Below are positions 50,597 through 58,433 of a stretch of DNA of 63,539 nt, piece by piece (the stretch's first letter is position 1; every line of letters begins with the position of its first letter). The translations under genes and the position numbers were made by a program. The DNA is from Candidatus Poseidonia alphae (lineage in GTDB: Archaea; Thermoplasmatota; Poseidoniia; Poseidoniales; Poseidoniaceae), in NCBI GenBank assembly GCA_002505405.1, contig DAVD01000049.1, forward strand, positions 1-63,539, given 5' to 3'. The notes below the pieces were generated by a model. It did no database searches and had not been told where the DNA came from. It saw only the letters and a program-made list of their open reading frames with translations.

Positions 50597-50836
50597 TCAG
50601 TTGAGTGGTTCGGAAACGCCTTCTTCACCAAGCGTCCATTTGAGTGTTTTTACAACGCCCTGCAAAGCCTTGTGATTGCGGGCAGATTCCTTCATGCCCT
50701 GCTTGTCTTTGTTGGATTTGCATTCCTCATACCATTCCTTCCACTGAATCATCTTGACAGTTGCTTTGTCGAGCATGGTTTCAATCTCTTCCCATGTGCG
50801 GTCGTAACTGCGTACGGGTTCAGTGGCTTTTGACAT
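50597..50836 (-). CDS. Small helical protein of unknown function
   Basis: 79 aa, predicted all-helical and charged (TWEEIETMLDKATVKMIQWKEWYEECKSNKDKQ), with no membrane segment. It fills the gap between pdxS and the nucleotidyltransferase gene, ending 1 nt from pdxS. I do not recognise it; the length and composition resemble small archaeal helical-bundle proteins. Function unknown. Confidence 0.55.
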   Translation of the reverse strand: MSKATEPVRSYDRTWEEIETMLDKATVKMIQWKEWYEECKSNKDKQGMKESARNHKALQGVVKTLKWTLGEEGVSEPLN

Positions 50837-50883
50837 GTGCTTCGGGCCGGTTGCGTCCTATTTATGGGCTATGCCGACAAGTG

Positions 50884-51951
50884 TTACTCCGGCGGTGGTA
50901 GAAGGGCTGCATTGAAGGAGTCACCAGCAGAAATTGTTTCACCGTCTCCTACAACACAATTCGTAAGAGAAGCGCCCGTTTCGACTCGAACATTCTGTCC
51001 AAGAATCGAATCGACTATCGTAGCACCTTCGCCGACATGACATCCTTTCATCAAAAGAGAGGAGGTTACGGAAGCTGAACTTTCAATCGCACATGACTCG
51101 GAGATCACCGAGGATGTGGTCATCCCATCAACCGTCGCTCCTGCGATAACAAAGCCATCGTTACCGACCCAAGAACCTTCAGGCAATGAAAACGGAAGAT
51201 CATCATACTGCTTGAGTAATGTTTCTTGTGCCCTTAGCAACTCCTTAGGGTGTCCTACATCAAACCAAACCCCGTTGATGGTTTCAGCATACATGGGCCA
51301 ACCCTTCTCCAAAACGAGAGGGAACAGTTGCTTACTAAAGTCGAATTTCACCTCTTGAGGAATCAACTCAATCACTTCTGGCTCAATGATGTAAAGACCA
51401 GCATTGATCACGTTACTAAACGCTTCATGCGGGGCTGGCTTTTCCTTGAAACGACGGATATATCCCGACCGTAGAGAGCCATCAACGTCACCGTCTTTGG
51501 ATGAGGAGAGTCCAACAATCCCAAATTCTGATGGGTTTTCAACTTCCCAGAGTGCCATGGTGACTTTCGCTCCACTGTCGCGATGTTGCTGGAGGAGGCG
51601 TTTGATATCGAATGAGGCCACTGAATCGCCAGAACCTACAACACACGTGGCCTGAATTTTATCACGAAGAAGACCCACGCTTCCGGCAGTTCCCATCGGA
51701 GTTGCTTCCTGATTTACGGATGCTAGAAGCGAGCCAGAGCTCGCGTTGTTCCAAGAGTTAACATGAGATTCAAGTTGTTCCCCTCGGTAACCGGTCGTAA
51801 CGATGATTTCATCAATACCCGCATCGACCATGGCCTCTTTTACAAAATCGATAACGGGTCGACCGAGAACTTCGACCATGGGTTTTGGCCGTGTTAAGGT
51901 AAGAGGCCTCAGTCGTGAACCTTGGCCACCGGCCATGATGATTCCAAGCAT
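50884..51951 (-). CDS. Sugar-1-phosphate nucleotidyltransferase with left-handed beta-helix
   Basis: 355 aa. N-terminal Rossmann-like nucleotidyltransferase domain starts MLGIIMAGGQGSRLRPLT and contains RPKPMVEVLGRPVIDF and VGSGDS at the metal site. A C-terminal hexapeptide (left-handed beta-helix) region follows (GATVDGMTTSSVISES... VVGDGETISAG). This is the GDP-mannose pyrophosphorylase/RfbA-like architecture. The sugar and nucleotide are not settled; GMP or TMP on mannose-1-P or glucose-1-P are the likely choices. It probably supplies activated sugars to the GT2 enzymes in the window. Confidence 0.86.
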   Translation of the reverse strand: MLGIIMAGGQGSRLRPLTLTRPKPMVEVLGRPVIDFVKEAMVDAGIDEIIVTTGYRGEQLESHVNSWNNASSGSLLASVNQEATPMGTAGSVGLLRDKIQATCVVGSGDSVASFDIKRLLQQHRDSGAKVTMALWEVENPSEFGIVGLSSSKDGDVDGSLRSGYIRRFKEKPAPHEAFSNVINAGLYIIEPEVIELIPQEVKFDFSKQLFPLVLEKGWPMYAETINGVWFDVGHPKELLRAQETLLKQYDDLPFSLPEGSWVGNDGFVIAGATVDGMTTSSVISESCAIESSASVTSSLLMKGCHVGEGATIVDSILGQNVRVETGASLTNCVVGDGETISAGDSFNAALLPPPE

Positions 51952-51963
51952 CTGCGAACCACC

Positions 51964-52965
51964 TCAACGGCGACGGATTGGACCAAGACGGCGCATGTTC
52001 TTCTTCTTTGAAGAAGGGGTCGTGCGTGTAGCGGATGAAGCTGTGTCGTTTTTGCCCAAACCACCAAACATCAATTCTCCATCTTTCAAAAGGGATTGAA
52101 CGAGGCTTTCTGCGACTTCATCGGACTCTGCACCTGTCTTCATCTCAGCCCTCACGGCGTTGTTGTGTTCAGAGATCCAAGACTTCCGTTCTTCAACCGC
52201 GAGATTGAGTTGTTCACGGGCTTTGTTTACATCGACCATGAGTTCTTCGATTTTAGCGTGGATGGTGTTGGCCTTCTCGTGATACTCTACAGACTCGAGG
52301 TGATGTCGGTCGCCTTCAGCTTTCAAGAAATTGCGGTGGTCAAGACCTTCCTTGTACTCCGCCCACTTAGCATCGGCACGTTGCAATGCCTCAACAAACA
52401 TTTTGTGAGCATCATCAGCCTCGGATTTCAAGGTTTTAATGGCCTCGTCAAGGTTTGATAGGTCCACGCTGACCATCTCGAATTTAACCACTTCAGGTTC
52501 CAATTCACTCACACGGCGCTTCATTCGCTTGATGCGCTCCATGGTTTCTTTCTCTTTTTTGGTACTTGAGGAAGTGGTTTGAAATTTCTCTTCTAGTGAA
52601 TTGATTTCGCTCATGAGTTGAGAGTATTCCGCGGTTGCAGATTTCTTATCGCCTTTCTCACTTCGTCGTCCTTTTGCTTGCCCAATCAGTTCACGGAGTT
52701 GTGCTTGAATGGTATCACGCTTTGCTTTGTGGAGGTTGCGCTCTGCATGGATTGCATCGAGTTCAGCTTTCATCAAGTCCAGCTTCTTTTTGTGCTCCCG
52801 GTACTGCTCTTGAACCGCGTTCCGCTTCTGAGCAACAGCCTTGCCCTGTTCTCGTTGGGAATTACGGTTCTCACGCATCTTGCGGACCCTGCCCTCCATC
52901 GTCTGGAGTTGGTCCTGAAGTTCTGCATCAGGGTTGGGTTGGCCATCGTCTCTCTGCCCGCGCAT
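51964..52965 (-). CDS. Long coiled-coil protein (COG1340-like)
   Basis: 333 aa, almost continuous heptads from about 15 to 270 (EQGKAVAQKRNAVQEQYREHKKK...), then a short C-terminal segment LVQSLLKDGELMFGGLG and a basic tail (KKKNMRRLGPIRRR). It resembles archaeal COG1340 coiled-coil proteins of unknown function. The end parallels the coiled-coil protein at 61402, which finishes LMAKLLSGETLSTEELMQL. It could be a structural or RNA-associated scaffold. It lies 12 nt downstream of the nucleotidyltransferase start region on the same strand, so they may share a transcript. Confidence 0.7.
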   Translation of the reverse strand: MRGQRDDGQPNPDAELQDQLQTMEGRVRKMRENRNSQREQGKAVAQKRNAVQEQYREHKKKLDLMKAELDAIHAERNLHKAKRDTIQAQLRELIGQAKGRRSEKGDKKSATAEYSQLMSEINSLEEKFQTTSSSTKKEKETMERIKRMKRRVSELEPEVVKFEMVSVDLSNLDEAIKTLKSEADDAHKMFVEALQRADAKWAEYKEGLDHRNFLKAEGDRHHLESVEYHEKANTIHAKIEELMVDVNKAREQLNLAVEERKSWISEHNNAVRAEMKTGAESDEVAESLVQSLLKDGELMFGGLGKNDTASSATRTTPSSKKKNMRRLGPIRRR

Positions 52966-53024
52966 GCGCTGTCCACTTGGTTGTGCATTTCAAGCCTATG
53001 GATTGAAGGAACAATCCATGACGG

Positions 53025-54560
53025 TCAAAACGAGCCGCTAAAGATGTGGTAGATAAACAAGAAAAACGAGGCCGTAAGGCCAAATCCACCGAAGATGTAA
53101 GCCACGAAGGAACCCGTCGTACGCAGCCATTGGCGGAATTCAGACCGGACACGAACATTGATTTGACGGCCAAGGAGCAATTCTCCGTTGGTTTCTTCCA
53201 AACGGACGGAAACTGTGGCATCTCCATGAGTGATCGGGATGAGAGTCTGCCACGACACAGTGCTGTCTTTGAGCAAACCAGACATCTTACCCAATACGTC
53301 TTCATTCCCTTTTGCTGCGAGGGGCAATGCCTCGCTTGACCACCAATATTTTTGACCAGGCTCAAGGCGATAGGTTAGTGCCAGGTCTTTTGGTTGAAAA
53401 TTCGGGGTTTGGATGCGGAAGACAACGGTTCGCGTTTCATTGGACAAATTGTGAAATAATGTGAAAAGATTTGCTTTTTCCGAGACTACATTTTCCATGT
53501 CCACCTCAAAAATGAGGTCCTTCAGAGCGGGAGAACGACCGGACTCCAAGTCCTGTTTCAAACGGTCCACCATTCGGAAGAAAGCAGGACAAGTTTGAGA
53601 GATAATCCCAATGAGGACGAGCCATGTTTCCAAAGTGAATACTTGATGAGAGAAAACGAATTCCATGCCCTTTTTGTTAAGAATTTCACTCAATTCAGAC
53701 TCAAGTGTTTTCCGATCCAGTCCAGTAGCATGTCGGTAAAGGGTCATCAGGAACTTTTCATGGGCGAAATGTGAATTGATGTTTCCTTTGAACCCTGTTT
53801 CAAGTTCTTTGATATAATCATCGTATTGGGAACGAAGAAGCGGGTCCATATGGGTTTTCAATAGGTCATTGAACACCATGTTCAGTGTTGAGGGATGGAC
53901 TGGAGGAGAGTACGCTGAAAGAAGACCGGTTCGGTCAACCATGTTAAACGGCGTAGAGCGAGTTGGTAAATGCTGACCTACTGAGAGTACGAGAAAAGAT
54001 GTTGAGGCAAGAAGGAACAGTTTTCCGAAAAGGCTGTTGCTTTCAAAGTAGAGCACCATCAAAAGCATGGCTGCAGAAGATACGGCAAAGATAAGCGAAC
54101 GGGTGTGATGGGACATCGAACTTTCGAGTTGATAGAGAAGTCCATCGTAGCCGTGCAACGATTGTACCGAGCGGTGTTCGTTGTTTGATGCATCCACTTG
54201 CTCATGGAATTCAAGGAGAGAAATCCCAACACGGTACCGGTGGAATCCGACCGCAAGGATGAATCCGAGAACCACGACGAATGAAAGACTGGCCATTGCT
54301 GTTGAGAACGTCATACCCAGGTTCGGTTCAATGTTATCCGCCCACCAAGATGGGGAATCTTGGGAAAAAGCCCATGTTGCGAAGTATGTAAAGGTCGCAA
54401 ACGCAGGCAGAAACATGATCAAACGCAATCCTGAACTGACGATTTGTCGGTCGATGGCGTGGATGATGGATTCGGCTGGTCGGAATCCAAAGCGACCTCT
54501 CGAAGGAGCTTCATCATCGGTTTCGAGAGGAACAAGGTCGTCCTCACCGTCCTCTGCCAT
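53025..54560 (-). CDS. Polytopic membrane protein with extended soluble region, unknown function
   Basis: 511 aa. Two N-terminal helices (about 46-66 and 84-106), further ones near 158-176 and 182-196, one amphipathic hydrophobic stretch around 305-325 and a C-terminal helix (about 488-507). A soluble region of roughly 100 residues (about 200-300) and a C-terminal beta-like domain (380-480) sit between. No motif recognised. It is upstream of the coiled-coil gene on the same strand and downstream of the DtxR-like regulator. Function unknown. Confidence 0.62.
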   Translation of the reverse strand: MAEDGEDDLVPLETDDEAPSRGRFGFRPAESIIHAIDRQIVSSGLRLIMFLPAFATFTYFATWAFSQDSPSWWADNIEPNLGMTFSTAMASLSFVVVLGFILAVGFHRYRVGISLLEFHEQVDASNNEHRSVQSLHGYDGLLYQLESSMSHHTRSLIFAVSSAAMLLMVLYFESNSLFGKLFLLASTSFLVLSVGQHLPTRSTPFNMVDRTGLLSAYSPPVHPSTLNMVFNDLLKTHMDPLLRSQYDDYIKELETGFKGNINSHFAHEKFLMTLYRHATGLDRKTLESELSEILNKKGMEFVFSHQVFTLETWLVLIGIISQTCPAFFRMVDRLKQDLESGRSPALKDLIFEVDMENVVSEKANLFTLFHNLSNETRTVVFRIQTPNFQPKDLALTYRLEPGQKYWWSSEALPLAAKGNEDVLGKMSGLLKDSTVSWQTLIPITHGDATVSVRLEETNGELLLGRQINVRVRSEFRQWLRTTGSFVAYIFGGFGLTASFFLFIYHIFSGSF

Positions 54561-54599
54561 GGGCTGGGTTGGGCAATCCCTACTCTAAAGTGTTCACAC

Positions 54600-55262
54600 C
54601 TATTCCATTGATAACTGGACAAATATGGCTTTTGACCATTCTTCCGAGAGCATCAGATGTTTCCCCTCAACAATCAGGTTGCCCTCATCATCACGGACAA
54701 CCGTTGAACCAACAGCAAGGCCACTCGATTGGAGACCGTCAATGATGTTTTTAGGCAACAGGAACGCGAGAATTGAGCCGGTTTGATTTGGTTCAAGTAA
54801 ATCAAGGGAGAATGATGTTGGATGAATCGCTATCCTCTGCTCTATATCTTTTGTAGGCGCCGGTATTGGTCGCCCACTCGGGTCGACCATCACGCCGCCC
54901 ATCAAACGGGAAAGCGCAACTTCGAGGTCATCATCGATGGCGTGTTCCAGACGACACGCAGTTTCATGGGCATTACCATCAAACGGAAGGGATTCAAGAA
55001 GAACTTCTGCAAGACGATGCCGCCGTTTCATTTTTTGACCGTGAACCAGTCCGGATTCTGTCAGACTTGCCCCTTTGTATGGAATGTATTCCAAATATCC
55101 GCGAGCGGCGAGCCGTTGAATCATTTCAGTTGCGGATGCAGGCGCCACACCAAGGCGTGATGCAAGGTCACCCGTTCGTACTCTTTGAAGCGGATCCTGT
55201 TCGTAAAACTCATACATGGTTTCCAGATACTCATCTTCGAATTCTTGAAAATGGCCTACCAC
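54600..55262 (-). CDS. DtxR/MntR-family metal-dependent transcriptional regulator
   Basis: 220 aa from GTG 55262, decided by a perfect AGGAGG at 7-nt spacing; upstream in-frame ATGs (55268, 55328) fit worse. N-terminal winged helix (YLETMYEFYEQDPLQRVRTGDLASRLGVAPASATEMIQRLA), a dimerisation helix region (RRHRLAEVLLESL... HAIDDDLEVALSRL) and a C-terminal SH3-like/FeoA-type domain. DtxR proteins repress iron or manganese uptake genes when metal is bound. It follows the surface/zinc-ribbon protein gene in one operon (20-bp gap). Its targets are unknown. Confidence 0.88.
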   Translation of the reverse strand: MVGHFQEFEDEYLETMYEFYEQDPLQRVRTGDLASRLGVAPASATEMIQRLAARGYLEYIPYKGASLTESGLVHGQKMKRRHRLAEVLLESLPFDGNAHETACRLEHAIDDDLEVALSRLMGGVMVDPSGRPIPAPTKDIEQRIAIHPTSFSLDLLEPNQTGSILAFLLPKNIIDGLQSSGLAVGSTVVRDDEGNLIVEGKHLMLSEEWSKAIFVQLSME

Positions 55263-55282
55263 ATACATGCCTCCTGTGAACT

Positions 55283-57829
55283 CTACTTGCGGTCCTTTGC
55301 TTTGAAAACTTTCGTACATGCGGGACAACGCACAGAACCCTCATATGAACCTGGGATTCGTAGCGTTTGAGCACAGTCGGGACATGAAATTTCGATCTTA
55401 CCGTCCTTAGATGCCTCTGGTTTGGAAGGCTTTTCTGTCGGCTCAACTGATGTTGAATCCGAGGGCTCATCTTCACGTTCCGATTGGACCTCGCCATGAA
55501 CCTCGAATTTGTTGGAACAATCTGGACAACCTACCGAGCCCGAGTAATCTGCAGGAACGCGAAGGCGACGGTCACATTTTGGACACTGAACCTCCACTTT
55601 TTCTTGGCTCGAACGGGAATTGGACGGCTTGGGACTTTGGGACGGTTCAGTTGAATCGTCAACTTCAGCAGTGGATTCTTCACGGTTCATTCTCAGCCGT
55701 AAAGCAAGAGCAATCACCGTACCTGATACGATTCCCCAGACGATGGCGCCCCAAGGCATAGAATTGGATTCCTCTGCTGTGGATTCGCCCGAAACGAAGG
55801 ATTCCTGAACCGTCACGAGTTCTCCATCAATGGACCAAACAGCATGGATCACAACATTTGAGCCCTTAGGCCATACCAAATCCACTTCTAATGTTGAAGT
55901 TTGTGAAGTCCCCCAAGTGGGAGAATTCACCGTAGCGAGAATTTCATCATAAGCATCTTTCAGAATAATTTCCCCAGTGGTGCTAGAGATAGGGCCGGAT
56001 TGGTAAAGTGTTAATCGGAGGGTAGCGGAATCGCCCTCCACTGGAAGAATGGGAACTGGAACAGGGTCCATTTCAATCCAGTAATTTGTTCGTTCGGTAG
56101 GGACTGATGCCGTCGTTGAGAGGGCACCCGGCCCGATGGCCCAATCCGTTGAAGAAACCTTGAGCACGATTTTTTCTGCTGTTATGTGACCGAATGTGAA
56201 TGCTTCAGTGTGAGTCCCTTGTTCCAAAGTCCGAGTGTATTCATAGAGGTAAACCGTCGATTCAGTTGTTTCATACCCCAACTGAACGAAAACATCACGA
56301 GGCTTGCCTTCATCCAGGTCAAAGCTGATTTCAAAGCCAACACCGGACTCTTGGGACCAAGTGAGTTGATCGATGTCAAGACCGATGGATTGTTGCTGGT
56401 TAACTGGAAGAGTGAAATTCCCTCCATAAACCCCAGCCAGACTACCGTCATCGCTCTCTAAGGACCATTGAAGCGAATGTTCACCTGAGTGAAGAAAGAG
56501 GAAACTCGAGGAGACTTCACCGGCTTCTCCTGAATCTAACGTGACCCAATCCCCTGTCGAAGGTTGATCCCCCAAGCTACCATCTTGGTCCACCAAGACC
56601 ATTCTCACGCGCCCCTCAAGGTCTCCAACATTTCGAATAAGCATGTTGGCACGAAGAGCATCACCTTGATGCCAAGGCCCTCCGGTGAGGGAGGGAGTGG
56701 TGGACCCCGCAGAAGCAAAAGAGGCTGATTCGATCTCTACAGTGAGTTCATGAGGAAGCGTTGATGAGGCTGAAATTCTTCCTTCTTGGAGCACACACTC
56801 GACGGTTACGGGCTTTGCAGTCATGTTAAACTGCCAGATGACAAACGTGCCTGATGGAACTGCAGTTGAGGTTGTCAGAAGAATCTGGCTTGGAGAACTG
56901 CATTGTATGATGCCACCAAAATCAACATCACCTGAGTTCGTGACGTTCAGTTCAAAAACCAAGTCCTCGCCAGCATTAATTTCTACTGCGTTTGAGGAAA
57001 GGACGGTTGTGAGAAGTGGAAGTGGCGGAGGGAGAATCATCACACTTCCGTTTTGCGTGTGGGCTCCGTTGTCTTCGCCCAAGGTCCCGTTGAGGGCAAA
57101 GGACCATTCCATACTGCCTTCGGCGAGTTGAAACGATGATGTGACCGTTGCGTATGACGAAGACATTGCATCGACGCTCATACCTTGAAGGATGATCGAT
57201 TCATTTTGGCCACCATTTTCAATGTGAACATCAACCGAACCGGACCAATTGACATCGCCTTGATTGATAACTGGGAGTTGGAGTTGAATGAAATCCCCAT
57301 CATTGACCGATAGGTTTCCTGTTGGCGCCCCGAGTGAATCAATTCCCTGAGAAAGTAAACTTCCTGCTGATCCCAAACCAATTGATAGCGGACGAAGGCG
57401 TTGGATGGTTCGCGAAAGGTTAAGCGACTGAGTGCTGTTCTCAACGCCAACGTCCCCACTCAATCCGAGATGGATCAAACTGTAGCCATAATCCAGTGAA
57501 GTCAAGGTAACGGTTATGTTACGCTGCTCAAGCGAACCGAGGTTGACGGTTTGACTTGGAAGAGATTGAAGAATCGCGCCCTCCAATGTCGTGACGGTCA
57601 CGTTGAGGTTCAAGTCAGCAGACCCACCATCGGTTTCGTGAAGTTCTACCGTAAAGGAATAATTTTCAGAAGAAAATGTGTCGTAATCCGTGAGACCAAG
57701 ACTGTTGATGTCGATGACGCCCGCTCCAGCTACAGCGTGCGCAGAGGGCACCATAGAGACCAGAAAGAGGGCAACGATGAGGAGAGGGACTCGCCTCTCC
57801 ACTGCTACATCGCCTCCGGCCATGGTCAT
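55283..57829 (-). CDS. Surface protein with C-terminal cytoplasmic tandem zinc ribbons
   Basis: 848 aa. Signal peptide (VPLLIVALFLVSMVPSAHA), about 650 residues of Ser/Thr-rich beta-sandwich repeats (CARDB/Ig-like, with NxS/T sites), then a membrane helix near 695-720 (SMPWGAIVWGIVSGTVIALAL). The cytoplasmic tail carries two zinc ribbons: CPKCDRRLRVPADYSG...CPDC (about 755-780) and CPDCAQTLRIPGSYEG...CPAC (about 815-840), both of the MJ0042/Zn-ribbon type. An outside domain coupled to an inside zinc module suggests signalling or scaffolding. It is directly upstream of the DtxR-like regulator. Confidence 0.72.
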   Translation of the reverse strand: MTMAGGDVAVERRVPLLIVALFLVSMVPSAHAVAGAGVIDINSLGLTDYDTFSSENYSFTVELHETDGGSADLNLNVTVTTLEGAILQSLPSQTVNLGSLEQRNITVTLTSLDYGYSLIHLGLSGDVGVENSTQSLNLSRTIQRLRPLSIGLGSAGSLLSQGIDSLGAPTGNLSVNDGDFIQLQLPVINQGDVNWSGSVDVHIENGGQNESIILQGMSVDAMSSSYATVTSSFQLAEGSMEWSFALNGTLGEDNGAHTQNGSVMILPPPLPLLTTVLSSNAVEINAGEDLVFELNVTNSGDVDFGGIIQCSSPSQILLTTSTAVPSGTFVIWQFNMTAKPVTVECVLQEGRISASSTLPHELTVEIESASFASAGSTTPSLTGGPWHQGDALRANMLIRNVGDLEGRVRMVLVDQDGSLGDQPSTGDWVTLDSGEAGEVSSSFLFLHSGEHSLQWSLESDDGSLAGVYGGNFTLPVNQQQSIGLDIDQLTWSQESGVGFEISFDLDEGKPRDVFVQLGYETTESTVYLYEYTRTLEQGTHTEAFTFGHITAEKIVLKVSSTDWAIGPGALSTTASVPTERTNYWIEMDPVPVPILPVEGDSATLRLTLYQSGPISSTTGEIILKDAYDEILATVNSPTWGTSQTSTLEVDLVWPKGSNVVIHAVWSIDGELVTVQESFVSGESTAEESNSMPWGAIVWGIVSGTVIALALRLRMNREESTAEVDDSTEPSQSPKPSNSRSSQEKVEVQCPKCDRRLRVPADYSGSVGCPDCSNKFEVHGEVQSEREDEPSDSTSVEPTEKPSKPEASKDGKIEISCPDCAQTLRIPGSYEGSVRCPACTKVFKAKDRK

Positions 57830-57881
57830 GGTTGTTTGAAGGGGTTCTTCACCTTCACGCCGAAAGATGTTGTGAGGGCAT

Positions 57882-57889
57882 CTTTATTC
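57882..57889 (+). promoter_or_regulatory. TATA box for the 57915 operon
   Basis: CTTTATTC is centred about 30 nt before ATG 57915, giving a leaderless or few-nt-leader transcript that would also carry the nucleotidyltransferase gene. Confidence 0.45.
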
Positions 57890-57914
57890 AACATTGAACT
57901 GCCCCCCGCAATCA

Positions 57915-58433
57915 ATGCAGGACGAGCGTTTGCTGGAAGTTGCGCCCGATGTCCTGATTCGGGCCATCCTACATCGCCGAGAAAGGCTTGCTGAAATGAT
58001 TCCAAAGCAGCTCAACGCGCGCAAAGATGAGAAGGAAATCGCGGAGGGGCTAGCACGGGATGCAAAACAACGAAGGGACCTCCAAAAATCGGAACTCGAA
58101 ACCTTTTCAGAACAACTCAAATCCCTCGAAGAAGGTACGCCTGAGCATCAAGAACTGCTCGTTCAACGCGAGCAATTTATCAAAAAAGCAGAACAATCAG
58201 AACATGAATACCTTGAGAATGAACTTTTTCGCCGAAGAAGTGACTCGCGCACCAAGCGACTTACCATGGCGTTGAATGACTGTCAACGCTCAATTGAGTA
58301 CTGGCAATCCGTTTTAGAACAGGGGTTCGACCATCTGCTCGTTGACGCACAAAGGGTGAAGCAAGGAGGGGCCTCAAGTTACGCCCTATCCCGGCAAAAA
58401 AAGACAAACAGGGGCTCTCATCATGAATCGTGA
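57915..58433 (+). CDS. Coiled-coil protein preceding the tailing-enzyme gene
   Basis: 172 aa from ATG 57915 (an in-frame ATG at 57894 is possible). Mostly helical with a long coiled coil (about 30-120, KQRRDLQKSELETFSEQLKSL) and a basic C-terminus. Family not recognised. Its last 11 nt overlap the start of the nucleotidyltransferase gene, so the two proteins are probably made together and may interact. Function unknown. Confidence 0.68.
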   Translation: MQDERLLEVAPDVLIRAILHRRERLAEMIPKQLNARKDEKEIAEGLARDAKQRRDLQKSELETFSEQLKSLEEGTPEHQELLVQREQFIKKAEQSEHEYLENELFRRRSDSRTKRLTMALNDCQRSIEYWQSVLEQGFDHLLVDAQRVKQGGASSYALSRQKKTNRGSHHES

